The notes beneath the pieces were generated by a model. It made no database searches, was not told the origin of the DNA, and saw only the letters and a list, made by a program, of their open reading frames with translations. From Candidatus Pullilachnospira intestinigallinarum (GTDB lineage: Bacteria; Bacillota; Clostridia; Lachnospirales; Lachnospiraceae), in the NCBI GenBank assembly GCA_018711275.1, contig DVIN01000039.1, positions 1 through 41,560 on the forward strand: a stretch of DNA of 41,560 nucleotides. The letters run 5' to 3'. Within the stretch, counting starts at the first letter, position 1; each line of letters opens with the position of its first letter. Shown piece after piece: positions 25,562 through 33,812 of this stretch. The position numbers and the translations under genes are program-made.

Positions 25562-27046
25562 ATGGGAAAAGCAACCGGATTTTTAGATTTTGATAGAAAA
25601 AACGCAAAGGTGGAGGATCCGCTGTCCAGAATCCGTCATTTTCATGAATTCCGCACTCCGCTGCCTCTTGAGGAACAGCAGAAACAGGGAGGCCGCTGCA
25701 TGGAATGCGGCGTTCCCTTCTGCCAGAACGGGGAAATGCTGATGGGAATGGCCTCCGGCTGTCCGCTGCATAATCTGGTGCCGGAGACCAATGATCTGGT
25801 GTGGAGAGGAAACTGGAAGGCAGCCTATGAGCGCCTTTCCAAAACCCACTGTTTTCCGGAGTTTACCAGCCGGGTGTGCCCGGCCCTGTGTGAAGCGGCC
25901 TGTACCTGCGGGCTGAACGGGGAACCGGTAGCAACCAAGGAAAATGAAAGAGCTATTATTGAAACGGCGTTTGAGAAAGGCTGGGTGAAACCCCAGCCCC
26001 CCACGGTGCGGACCGGAAAAAAGATCGCTGTGATCGGCAGCGGTCCTTCCGGTCTGGCAGCAGCCATGCTTTTGAACCGTAGAGGCCATCAGGTAACGGT
26101 GTTTGAACGCAAAGACCGGATCGGCGGTCTTCTGCGGTACGGAATCCCCAATATGAAGCTGGAAAAATCCGTGCTGGACCGGAGAATCCGGCTGATGGAA
26201 GAAGAGGGCGTTACTTTCGTAACCAATACGGATGTGGGAAAAGATATCCGTGCCGAGCAGCTGAAAAAGGAATTTGACCGGATTATTCTGGCCTGCGGCG
26301 CCTCCAATCCCAGAGATATCCAGGTGCCGGGCAGAGAGGCGGGAAATATTTTCTTCGCTGTGGATTTCCTGGGAATGGTCACCAAAAGCCTGTTGGATTC
26401 CAACCTGACAGACGGGAAGATCCCGGCGGTGAAGGGAAAACATGTGCTGGTGATCGGCGGCGGAGATACGGGAAATGACTGCGTGGGAACGGCCGTCCGT
26501 CTGGGTGCGAAATCCGTCACACAGTTGGAAATGATGCCTGAGCCGCCTCATACGCGCGCTGCATCCAACCCCTGGCCCGAGTGGCCCCGGGTGCTGAAGA
26601 CCGATTACGGTCAGCAGGAGGCTGCCGCGGTGTACGGACAGGATCCCAGGGTTTACCAGACGACGGTAAAGGAATTTCTGAAAGATAAAAAAGGCAATGT
26701 CCAGAAGGCAGTGCTGGTGAGTCTGGAGCCCAAAAAGGACGAGAAGACAGGAAGAATGAACATGGTTCCGGTGGAAGGCAGCGAGAAAACCGTGGATGCC
26801 CAGCTGGTGCTGATCGCTGCGGGATTCCTGGGAAGCCAGAAATATGTGACGGACGAATTCGCCGTAGGTCTGGATGCCAGAACCAATGTGAAGACAGCCG
26901 CCGGAGAATATGAGACCAGTGTTCCCGGCATCTTTGCCGCCGGGGATATGCACAGAGGTCAGTCGCTGGTGGTATGGGCCATTCGGGAAGGGCGCGAAGC
27001 AGCCCGTGCGGTGGACAAATCCCTGATGGGGTATACCAATATCTGA
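25562..27046 (+). CDS. gltD: glutamate synthase small subunit
   Basis: A 494-aa NADPH-linked GOGAT beta subunit that feeds electrons to GltB. The N-terminal cysteines GRCMECGVPFC and SGCPLHN, then CPALCEAACTCG, supply the low-potential 4Fe-4S clusters. The FAD motif is VIGSGPSGLAAA (about residue 157 onward) and the NADPH motif is VIGGGDTGND. The C-terminal GIFAAGDMHRGQSLVVWAI block completes the family pattern. It has a strong RBS, AAGGAGGTG. It is the last gene of the pyrG-gltB-gltD operon; glnA downstream has its own promoter 22 nt after the gltD stop. Confidence 0.97.
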   Translation: MGKATGFLDFDRKNAKVEDPLSRIRHFHEFRTPLPLEEQQKQGGRCMECGVPFCQNGEMLMGMASGCPLHNLVPETNDLVWRGNWKAAYERLSKTHCFPEFTSRVCPALCEAACTCGLNGEPVATKENERAIIETAFEKGWVKPQPPTVRTGKKIAVIGSGPSGLAAAMLLNRRGHQVTVFERKDRIGGLLRYGIPNMKLEKSVLDRRIRLMEEEGVTFVTNTDVGKDIRAEQLKKEFDRIILACGASNPRDIQVPGREAGNIFFAVDFLGMVTKSLLDSNLTDGKIPAVKGKHVLVIGGGDTGNDCVGTAVRLGAKSVTQLEMMPEPPHTRAASNPWPEWPRVLKTDYGQQEAAAVYGQDPRVYQTTVKEFLKDKKGNVQKAVLVSLEPKKDEKTGRMNMVPVEGSEKTVDAQLVLIAAGFLGSQKYVTDEFAVGLDARTNVKTAAGEYETSVPGIFAAGDMHRGQSLVVWAIREGREAARAVDKSLMGYTNI

Positions 27047-27067
27047 CCGGTGAAAGCGGATCCGGGC

Positions 27068-27096
27068 TTGACATAAGAATTGCGGATTGCTATAAT
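27068..27096 (+). promoter_or_regulatory. consensus sigma-A promoter of glnA
   Basis: TTGACA (27068-27073), a 17-bp spacer and TATAAT (27091-27096), a perfect consensus match. The expected start is near 27103, giving a leader of about 157 nt. Confidence 0.9.
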
Positions 27097-27112
27097 ACGA
27101 AACAGGACAAGG

Positions 27113-27157
27113 GCGTTCTTATTTCAGGCGGATGCAGGAATAAGTACGCTCTTTTTT
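27113..27157 (+). terminator. glnA leader attenuator
   Basis: GCGTTCTTATT (27113-27123) pairs with AATAAGTACGC (27139-27149) at 10 of 11 positions, followed by TCTTTTTT. It begins about 10 nt after the predicted start of transcription from a perfect promoter and about 100 nt before glnA. Such placement makes sense only as a regulated attenuator. Its loop is large (about 15 nt) and is not an ANTAR-type hexaloop. Confidence 0.75.
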
Positions 27158-27229
27158 ACCCCTTGCAGCAGATGTTCCGGAGACGGGAGATCGGTTGTAC
27201 ATGTAATGGCATGAGAAAGAAAAACTTCC

Positions 27230-27245
27230 ATGGCCGTTCGGCCGG
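27230..27245 (+). promoter_or_regulatory. leader hairpin shared with glnN (glnA copy)
   Basis: ATGGCCGTTCGGCCGG, a GGCC/GGCC stem with a GTTC loop, directly upstream of the RBS AAAGGAG. It differs from the glnN copy at one base, in the loop. Its ATG is in frame with glnA and would add ten residues (MAVRPGKEKV), but it has no RBS of its own. Confidence 0.6.
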
Positions 27246-27259
27246 GAAAGGAGAAAGTT

Positions 27260-28588
27260 ATGGAAAATTTCAGCAAGGCAGAAATTTTGCAGATGGTGGA
27301 AGAGGAGGACGTGGAATTTATCCGCCTGCAGTTTACGGATATGTTCGGCGCTCTGAAGAATATCGCCATTCCTTCCAGTCAGCTGATGAGAGCCATGGAC
27401 AATGGCTACATGATTGATGCCTCGTCGGTGGAGGGTGTGCTCCGCAGCAGAGAGATGGAGCTGTATCTGCATCCGGATCTGTCTACTTTCACGATTCTGC
27501 CCTGGCGTCCGCAGCAGGGAAAGGTGGCAAGATTTCTGTGCGACCTTTGCCTGGAGGACGGCCAGCCTTATCCGGAAAGCCCCCGTTCGATTTTGAAACG
27601 GTCGGTGGAAAAGGCAAAAAGTATGGGATATACCCTGCAGATGAATCCGGAGTGTGAGTTTTTCCTGTTTCATACGGATGACAATGGCATGCCCACCACA
27701 CTCACGCATGAACAGGCAGGATATCTGGATACCAGTCCCGTAGACCTGGGAGAAAATGCCAGAAGAGATATCATATTGACCATGGAAGAGATGGGGTATG
27801 AGATTGTATCCTCGCATCACGAGATTGCCCCGGCACAGCATGAGGTGGATTTCGCTTTTGATAATCTTCTGGAGACAGCGGATAAGCTGATGACCTTCAA
27901 GGTGGCCGTGCGTACCATTGCCAAACGGTACGGGCTGCATGCCACATTTATGCCGAAGCCAAGAGTGGAGGTCAATGGATCCGGCATGCATCTGAATATG
28001 CGTCTGTTGAAGGACGGAAATAATATCCTGGGAAATGGCAGTGAAAATGGATTGTCTCCGGATGGGGAAGCATTCCTGGCGGGTCTTCTGGATCATATCC
28101 AGGGGATGACCGCGGTGATGAATCCGCTGGTGAATTCCTATAAACGGCTGGTACCGGGATTTGAGGCTCCTTCTGATGTGACCTGGTCCCGCAGTCAGCG
28201 GACGGCTCTTGCCAGGGTTCTGCAGGGAAGAGACGGACAGACCCAGGTGGAACTGAGAAGTCCTGATGCGGCGGCAAATCCCTATCTGGTGTTTGCTCTG
28301 TGTCTGGAGGCCGGACTGGATGGAATTAAAAAAGGCCGGAAGCTCCCTGCGGAGCTGACGGAGAATCTTCGCAGGCTTTCCTGTGAGGAGAAGGAAGCCC
28401 GTGGAATCCGCAGTCTGCCGGAAAACCTGGGAGAAGCGCTGAAGGGCATGAAGGAGGATCCGCTGGTGGAACAGGCTCTGGGAGAAAAATTTACCAGACG
28501 GTATGTTCGTTATAAAAAGGAAGAGTGGAAAAAATATATGGAACAGGTCTCCGAATGGGAACTGAAGGAGTATCTGTATAAAGTCTGA
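27260..28588 (+). CDS. glnA: glutamine synthetase type I (alpha)
   Basis: A 442-aa GSI of the short, non-adenylylated alpha subtype; it makes glutamine from glutamate and ammonia. Recognised blocks are FIRLQFTDMFGALKN, NPECEFFLF (metal site), HHEIAPAQHEVDF, VNGSGMHLNMRL and NSYKRLVPGFEAPS. The Tyr adenylylation segment of the beta subtype is not apparent. The start is ATG 27260, with AAAGGAG 6 nt upstream. It is the second glutamine synthetase in the window after the GSIII at 16399. It is followed after 84 nt by an ANTAR protein gene, which probably regulates nitrogen genes. Confidence 0.96.
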   Translation: MENFSKAEILQMVEEEDVEFIRLQFTDMFGALKNIAIPSSQLMRAMDNGYMIDASSVEGVLRSREMELYLHPDLSTFTILPWRPQQGKVARFLCDLCLEDGQPYPESPRSILKRSVEKAKSMGYTLQMNPECEFFLFHTDDNGMPTTLTHEQAGYLDTSPVDLGENARRDIILTMEEMGYEIVSSHHEIAPAQHEVDFAFDNLLETADKLMTFKVAVRTIAKRYGLHATFMPKPRVEVNGSGMHLNMRLLKDGNNILGNGSENGLSPDGEAFLAGLLDHIQGMTAVMNPLVNSYKRLVPGFEAPSDVTWSRSQRTALARVLQGRDGQTQVELRSPDAAANPYLVFALCLEAGLDGIKKGRKLPAELTENLRRLSCEEKEARGIRSLPENLGEALKGMKEDPLVEQALGEKFTRRYVRYKKEEWKKYMEQVSEWELKEYLYKV

Positions 28589-28608
28589 GAAATGTAACGG
28601 TTTACCCT

Positions 28609-28672
28609 CCGCTGTCCTGCGGCAGCGAAGCGAGAAGACCAGGCGGTGGTCAGAATACAGGGGAGACGGCGG
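28609..28672. repeat. fold-back element with an AGCGAAGCGA core (copy B)
   Basis: The outer arms CCGCTGTC (28609-28616) and GACGGCGG (28665-28672) pair at 7 of 8 positions, counting one G-T pair. An inner hairpin GACC/GGTC lies at 28637-28640/28648-28651. The core AGCGAAGCGA (28624-28633) is identical to the element at 13071-13080, and both right arms end in CGGCGGAT. The right arm includes most of the RBS region of the ANTAR gene, so folding could limit its translation. Confidence 0.5.
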
Positions 28673-29224
28673 ATGAGTGTCATTGTTGTGGTATTGCCAA
28701 AACTGGAGGATGCAAAGAAAATCAGAAAAATTCTGATTTCCCATGGATTTTCCTGCGTAACGGCCTGCCAGACAGGAGCCGCTGTTCTTCAGGAAATTGC
28801 GGAAAATGACAGAGGACTGGTAATCAGCGGCTACAAACTGCCGGATATGTATTACCGGGAACTGGCGGAATGTCTCCCGCCGCATTTTGAATTGCTTTTA
28901 ATGGGCTCCGCCGCCGTGGTAAGCGGTACGGAAGCAGGTATTCTTTCCATTACCACACCGGTAAAGGTTTATGATCTGGTAAATACCGTGGAAATGGTTA
29001 TGCGCCAGATTGAAAGAAGGGCGAAAAAAGAAAAAAAAGCCCCCAGAAAACGGTCTGAGCGTGAGGAAAATTATATCCGCAACGCCAAGGCTCTTTTGAT
29101 GGACCGAAACCACCTGACCGAAGCGGAAGCCCACCGCTATATCCAGAAATGCAGTATGGATAACGGTACCAACATGGTGGAGACAGCGCAGATGATTCTG
29201 GCGCTGATGTTTGATGAGATATAG
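28673..29224 (+). CDS. ANTAR-domain regulator with degenerate receiver
   Basis: A 183-aa protein. Residues about 1-118 fold like a response-regulator receiver but lack the acidic pair (VVVLPKLED at the N-terminus). The phospho-Asp position is in [10 protein letters not shown] with no aspartate in place, so it is probably not a phosphorylation target. Residues about 126-183 are an ANTAR RNA-binding domain: [20 protein letters not shown] then [20 protein letters not shown]. Proteins of this class (AmiR, NasR, EutV) bind paired hexaloop hairpins and prevent termination. The start ATG at 28673 has AGGGGAG 7 nt upstream; an in-frame GTG at 28646 is less likely. Position after glnA points to control of nitrogen genes. 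dapL follows after 11 nt. Confidence 0.85.
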   Translation: MSVIVVVLPKLEDAKKIRKILISHGFSCVTACQTGAAVLQEIAENDRGLVISGYKLPDMYYRELAECLPPHFELLLMGSAAVVSGTEAGILSITTPVKVYDLVNTVEMVMRQIERRAKKEKKAPRKRSEREENYIRNAKALLMDRNHLTEAEAHRYIQKCSMDNGTNMVETAQMILALMFDEI

Positions 29225-29235
29225 GAGAACGGAAC

Positions 29236-30450
29236 ATGTTTACAATCAATGAAAATTATCTGAAGCTGCCGGGCAGTTATCTGTTCAGCAATATTGCGAA
29301 AAAGGTTGCGGCTTACCAGGAGCAGCATCCGGAAAAAGAGATTATCCGTCTGGGAATCGGAGACGTGACCCAGCCGCTGGCCCCGGCCATCATCACCGCG
29401 CTTCACAAAGCGGTGGATGAGATGGGAAACGCGGAAACTTTCCACGGCTACGCGCCGGATCTGGGTTATGAATTTCTGAGAAAAGCCATTGCCGAGAATG
29501 ATTTCAAGGCAAGAGGATGTCAGGTGGAGGCCGATGAGATCTTCGTATCCGACGGCGCGAAATGTGATTCCGGAAATATTCAGGAGATTCTGGGACTGGA
29601 CAATAAAATCGCTGTCTGCGATCCGGTTTATCCGGTGTATGTGGACACCAACGTGATGGCGGGAAGAACAGGCGCATATAATAAGGAAAGAGAAAACTTT
29701 GACGGTGTGATCTATATGCCCTGTACCGCCGAAAATCAGTTCGTTCCGGAATTTCCCGAAGAGGTGCCGGATGTGATTTATCTGTGTTTCCCCAATAATC
29801 CCACGGGAGCGGCAGCCACAAAAGAGCAGCTGCAGGGATGGGTGGATTATGCCAATAAGAACGGCGCGCTGATTATTTTCGACGCGGCCTATGAAGCGTA
29901 CATTACCCAGAAAGAGCTTCCCCACAGCATTTACGAGTGTGACGGTGCGAGAACCTGTGCCATCGAACTGAGAAGCTTCTCCAAAAACGCAGGATTTACC
30001 GGCGTGCGTCTGGGATATACGGTGGTACCCAAGGATCTGAAATGCGGTGAGGTCAGCCTTCACAGCCTGTGGGCGAGACGTCACGGCACCAAATACAACG
30101 GCGCCCCCTACATTGTGCAGAGAGCCGGCGAGGCGGTATATTCTCCGGAGGGCAAAGCGCAGCTGGCCGAACAGGTGAATTATTATCTGAAAAACGCCCA
30201 CACGATTCTGGAGGGGCTGGCCAATGCGGGTTACACGGTCAGCGGCGGCGTCAATGCTCCCTATGTCTGGCTGAAAACACCGGGCAATATGAGTTCCTGG
30301 GAATTCTTTGACACCCTGCTTTCCGAGGCAGGCGTGGTGGGAACGCCCGGAAGCGGATTCGGCGCCTGCGGAGAAGGCTATTTCCGTCTGAGTGCCTTCG
30401 GCAGCTATGAAAATACAATAAAGGCCATTGAAAGGATTACGAAGATGTAA
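29236..30450 (+). CDS. dapL: LL-diaminopimelate aminotransferase
   Basis: A 404-aa PLP aminotransferase converting tetrahydrodipicolinate to LL-diaminopimelate with glutamate as amino donor, a shortcut in lysine and peptidoglycan synthesis. DapL signatures are [47 protein letters not shown], and the Schiff-base lysine in [15 protein letters not shown]. The RBS AGGAGAACGGAAC lies before the ATG. It sits 11 nt after the ANTAR gene, so it is probably co-transcribed with glnA, and it has its own strong terminator. Confidence 0.97.
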   Translation: MFTINENYLKLPGSYLFSNIAKKVAAYQEQHPEKEIIRLGIGDVTQPLAPAIITALHKAVDEMGNAETFHGYAPDLGYEFLRKAIAENDFKARGCQVEADEIFVSDGAKCDSGNIQEILGLDNKIAVCDPVYPVYVDTNVMAGRTGAYNKERENFDGVIYMPCTAENQFVPEFPEEVPDVIYLCFPNNPTGAAATKEQLQGWVDYANKNGALIIFDAAYEAYITQKELPHSIYECDGARTCAIELRSFSKNAGFTGVRLGYTVVPKDLKCGEVSLHSLWARRHGTKYNGAPYIVQRAGEAVYSPEGKAQLAEQVNYYLKNAHTILEGLANAGYTVSGGVNAPYVWLKTPGNMSSWEFFDTLLSEAGVVGTPGSGFGACGEGYFRLSAFGSYENTIKAIERITKM

Positions 30451-30464
30451 TCAATAATATCCGT

Positions 30465-30505
30465 CCTGAAATATCTGGATCTGTCTGGGTATTTCAGGAT
30501 TTTTT
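30465..30505 (+). terminator. terminator after dapL
   Basis: CCTGAAATA (30465-30473) pairs perfectly with TATTTCAGG (30490-30498), followed by ATTTTTT. Confidence 0.9.
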
Positions 30506-30514
30506 GTTGAGAAA

Positions 30515-30620
30515 GCCCCGCCAGGCAGCCGTGCAGCGGAACAGGCCTGCCTTTCCCTCTGCACGGATATCCGGCGGGAAAGGGGCAGTGAGCAGGGAAT
30601 CGGTCTGTCAGACGGATTCC
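30515..30620 (+). other. structured leader of the AspRS-gatCAB operon
   Basis: GCCCC (30515-30519) can pair with GGGGC (30582-30586). Inside it, CCGTGCAG (30529-30536) pairs perfectly with CTGCACGG (30559-30566). A separate hairpin GGAATC/GATTCC (30596-30601/30615-30620) with TCTG/CAGA inside precedes the RBS AAGGAGG. The conserved T-box sequence expected for an aminoacyl-tRNA synthetase leader is absent, as is a clear promoter. Confidence 0.45.
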
Positions 30621-30641
30621 GGAAATGAAGGAGGAAAGCGT

Positions 30642-31982
30642 ATGGAATATGTGATGGAAGAACTGGAAAAAACAGGCGCGGATCTGGAAGAATTTATGGC
30701 GGCGGCTCAGGGAGAAGAGATCACCCTGGCAGGAGCCGTTCACAGGGTCCGCGATATGGGAGAAATGGCATTTGTGATTCTGCGTACCAGAGAAGGACTG
30801 TTCCAGACTGTCTGGGAAGGGGATCTGCTGGCCAGTCTTCGGGAGGGAGCCGCACCGCGGGTACGGGAGGGCTGCTGCCTGACGGTACGGGGCGCTGTGC
30901 GGACAGAACTGCGGGCGCCGCTGGGAAGAGAACTGCGCGCAAAGAAGTTTACCATGCTGACAGAGGTGAAGGATCCGCTTCCGCTGTCCATCGGAAAGTG
31001 GAAAATGAATACTTCGCTGGAAGCCCGTCTGGACCGGAGATCGCTTTCACTTCGAAATCTGCGGGAACGGGCAAGATTCCGGATACAGGAAGGGATCGTG
31101 CGGGGGTTCAGAGATTACCTTTACAGCCAGGGCTTCACGGAAATCCATACACCCAAAATCGGCGCCAAGGGTGCTGAGGGAGGAGCCAATATTTTTAAAC
31201 TCAGTTACTTCCATCATCCGGCAGTGCTGGCCCAGAGTCCGCAGTTTTACAAGCAGATGATGGTGGGGGTTTTTGACCGGGTGTTTGAGACCGGACCGGT
31301 GTTCCGGGCGGAGAAACATAATACCCGCCGTCATTTGAATGAATATACCAGTCTGGATTTTGAAATGGGATATATTTCCGGTTTTATGGATATCTGCCGG
31401 ATGGAGACCGGATTTCTCCGCTATACCATGGAGCTTCTGAAAAAAGAGTACGCAAAAGAACTGGAAATGCTGAGTGTGCAGCTGCCGCGTACCGACCGGA
31501 TTCCGGCGCTGCGTTTTGACGAGGCCAAAAGGCTGGTGTCGGAAAAATACGGCCGTCCTATCCGCAATCCCTTTGATCTGGAGCCGGAGGAGGAAGAGCT
31601 GATCGGAAAGTACGCGGCGGAAGAATACGGCGCGGATTTTGTGTTTGTCACCCATTATCCCTCGAAAAAGCGGCCCTTCTATGCGATGGATGATCCGGAA
31701 GATTCCCGGTATACACTGAGTTTTGACCTGCTGTATCACGGGCTGGAAATCACCACCGGCGGTCAGCGGATCCACAGCTACAAAGAGCTTCTGGAAAAAA
31801 TTGAACGCCGGGGCATGACCACCGAGGGCATGGAACAGTATCTGGAAACCTTCCGTTTTGGCCTGCCGCCCCACGGCGGTCTGGGAATCGGTCTGGAGCG
31901 GCTGACCATGCAGCTTCTGGGCGAGGACAACGTGCGGGAGGCCACGCTCTTCCCCAGGGATATGAGCCGTCTGGAACCATAG
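30642..31982 (+). CDS. archaeal-type aspartyl-tRNA synthetase, probably non-discriminating
   Basis: A 446-aa class II synthetase with an N-terminal OB-fold anticodon domain (about 25-125) and a catalytic domain. Motif 2 is in FRAEKHNTRRHLNEY and motif 3 is GLGIGLERLTMQLLG. The short length and the lack of the bacterial GAD insert mark it as the archaeal-type AspRS (AspS2) and not the usual about 590-aa bacterial form. Such enzymes often charge both tRNA-Asp and tRNA-Asn; the misacylated Asp-tRNA-Asn is then amidated by GatCAB, encoded directly downstream. The start ATG has AAGGAGG upstream. AsnRS is the main alternative, but the tight gatCAB linkage argues for AspRS. Confidence 0.85.
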   Translation: MEYVMEELEKTGADLEEFMAAAQGEEITLAGAVHRVRDMGEMAFVILRTREGLFQTVWEGDLLASLREGAAPRVREGCCLTVRGAVRTELRAPLGRELRAKKFTMLTEVKDPLPLSIGKWKMNTSLEARLDRRSLSLRNLRERARFRIQEGIVRGFRDYLYSQGFTEIHTPKIGAKGAEGGANIFKLSYFHHPAVLAQSPQFYKQMMVGVFDRVFETGPVFRAEKHNTRRHLNEYTSLDFEMGYISGFMDICRMETGFLRYTMELLKKEYAKELEMLSVQLPRTDRIPALRFDEAKRLVSEKYGRPIRNPFDLEPEEEELIGKYAAEEYGADFVFVTHYPSKKRPFYAMDDPEDSRYTLSFDLLYHGLEITTGGQRIHSYKELLEKIERRGMTTEGMEQYLETFRFGLPPHGGLGIGLERLTMQLLGEDNVREATLFPRDMSRLEP

Positions 31983-32018
31983 AAAAGTCAGGGATCGCTT
32001 TATGTGAAAGGAGCAGCA

Positions 32019-32312
32019 ATGGGAGAACGGAGAATTACGGATGATGTGATGGAAAATGTGGAGATCCTTGCCAAGCTGACGCTGGAGCCCGGAGAGCGGG
32101 AGAAAGTGGTGGAAAAGCTGGAGGAGATTCTGGATTATGTGGAAAAACTCAATGAACTGGATACCAGGGACGTAGAGCCGCTGGTGCATATTTCGGATCA
32201 GCAGAATGTGTTCCGCGAGGATGTGGTAACCGGAGCGGATGGAAGAGAGGCACTGATGGCCAACGCCCCGAGACAGAAAGAGCAGCAGCTTCAGGTGCCA
32301 AAGACGATCTGA
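32019..32312 (+). CDS. gatC: Asp/Glu-tRNA amidotransferase subunit C
   Basis: A 97-aa GatC, the small subunit that wraps GatA and GatB. The family pattern is visible: ENVEILAKLTLEPGEREK, ILDYVEKLNELDT, DVEPLVH and FREDVV. The ATG at 32019 follows AAAGGAG; the frame is open five codons further but without an RBS. It starts 36 nt after AspRS and ends 16 nt before gatA. Confidence 0.95.
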   Translation: MGERRITDDVMENVEILAKLTLEPGEREKVVEKLEEILDYVEKLNELDTRDVEPLVHISDQQNVFREDVVTGADGREALMANAPRQKEQQLQVPKTI

Positions 32313-32328
32313 CAGGAGGAGAAGAAGG

Positions 32329-33798
32329 ATGGAAATACGGGAAATGACAGCCGCCCAGATTGGCCGGGAAATCAAAAGAAAATCCCTGGGAGTCCGGGAG
32401 ACGACGGAGGCTTTCCTTGAGGAAATCAGACAGCAGGAGCCCCGGATCCATGCATTTTTGTCAGTGGACAGAAAAAAGACTCTGGAGCGGGTGCGTCAGG
32501 TGGAGCAGGGAATTCGCGACGGGAAATATACGGGACCGCTGGCAGGAGTTCCGGTGGCTGTGAAGGACAATATTTGTACGAAAGACTGGAAAACCACCTG
32601 TGCCTCGAAAATTCTGGAAAATTTTGTGCCCACCGGAAACGCCTTTGTGATTCAGAAGCTGGAGGAGGCCGGTATGGTGGTGCTGGGGAAAACCAATATG
32701 GATGAATTTGCCATGGGAAGTACCACGGAAACGTCTGCTTTTGGAGCGTCCTCTAATCCCTGGAACACGGATCACGTCACCGGGGGATCCTCCGGCGGCT
32801 CCTGTGCCGCGGTAGCGGCAGGGGAAAGCCCGCTGGCGCTGGGGTCCGACACCGGCGGAAGTATCCGGCAGCCGGCAGGCTACTGCGGAGTGGTGGGTAT
32901 CAAGCCCACTTACGGACTGGTATCCCGGAGAGGTCTGGTGGCTTACGCTTCTTCTCTGGATCAGATCGGGCCGGTGGGAAACAGTGTGGAGGACTGCGCG
33001 CTGCTGCTTGGCGCCATTGCCGGAAAAGACGCTCTGGATGCCACCAGCCTGGATGTGAAGCTGCCGGACTTTGCCGCGGCTTCGGGAAAATCCTTTGACG
33101 GCATGAAAATCGGTGTCCCCAAAGAATATCTGGCGGAAGGAACCGATCCCCAGGTGAAACAGGCGCTGGCAGATGCCATCAGCCTGATGAGCCAGAACGG
33201 GGCGCGGGTGGAATTCTTCAGTCTGGGTCTTACAGACTATGTGATTCCGGCTTATTACATTATCGCCTGCGCGGAAGCCAGTTCCAATCTGGAGCGGTTT
33301 GATGGCATTAAATACGGTTATCGCTCCGAAAACGGCGAGGGACTGCATGAAATGTACAAATATACCCGGGCGGAAGGGTTCGGAGAGGAAGTAAAACGGA
33401 GAATCCTTCTGGGAACCTTTGTACTCAGCGCCGGATATTATGACGCTTATTATCTGAAAGCACTGAAGGTAAAACGTCTGATCAAGGAAGAGTTTGACCG
33501 GGTATTTGCCAGATATGACTGTATCCTGGCGCCGGTTGCCCCCAACACGGCGCCGGTGAAAGGCTCCAGTCTGTCAGACCCTCTGAAAATGTATCTCAGT
33601 GACATCTATACGGTGGCGGTGAACCTGGCGGGGCTCCCGGCGGTCAGCCTTCCCTGCGGGCGGGATGATAAGGGGCTTCCCATCGGAATGCAGATCATCG
33701 GCAACCGATTTTCCGAGGAGAAGATCCTGCGGGCGGCCGGATCCTATGAACGGCTCAGAGGAACCTTTGGCCAGGCATGGCATGCGGGCCAAAGGTAA
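32329..33798 (+). CDS. gatA: Asp/Glu-tRNA amidotransferase subunit A
   Basis: A 489-aa amidase-signature enzyme that frees ammonia from glutamine and channels it to GatB. The catalytic triad is K79 (GVPVAVKDN), S154 (TGGSSGGS) and S178 (GSDTGGSIR), all intact. The RBS is AGGAGG, close to the ATG. It lies in the AspRS-gatC-gatA-gatB operon and is a further glutamine consumer in this window. Confidence 0.97.
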   Translation: MEIREMTAAQIGREIKRKSLGVRETTEAFLEEIRQQEPRIHAFLSVDRKKTLERVRQVEQGIRDGKYTGPLAGVPVAVKDNICTKDWKTTCASKILENFVPTGNAFVIQKLEEAGMVVLGKTNMDEFAMGSTTETSAFGASSNPWNTDHVTGGSSGGSCAAVAAGESPLALGSDTGGSIRQPAGYCGVVGIKPTYGLVSRRGLVAYASSLDQIGPVGNSVEDCALLLGAIAGKDALDATSLDVKLPDFAAASGKSFDGMKIGVPKEYLAEGTDPQVKQALADAISLMSQNGARVEFFSLGLTDYVIPAYYIIACAEASSNLERFDGIKYGYRSENGEGLHEMYKYTRAEGFGEEVKRRILLGTFVLSAGYYDAYYLKALKVKRLIKEEFDRVFARYDCILAPVAPNTAPVKGSSLSDPLKMYLSDIYTVAVNLAGLPAVSLPCGRDDKGLPIGMQIIGNRFSEEKILRAAGSYERLRGTFGQAWHAGQR

Positions 33799-33812
33799 TG
33801 AGGAGGAATATC

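Noticed and set aside
23256-25607. 783-codon minus-strand frame opposite gltB
   Set aside because: The gltB frame is unmistakable glutamate synthase; the opposite frame has no domain and arises from gltB codon use.
27097-27259. Glutamine riboswitch (glnA or downstream-peptide type) in the glnA leader
   Set aside because: I could not recognise the conserved core of either class; the leader reads as a simple attenuator followed by an RBS-proximal hairpin.
30506-30641. T-box riboswitch for the AspRS operon
   Set aside because: The conserved T-box antiterminator bulge sequence and a following terminator are not present.
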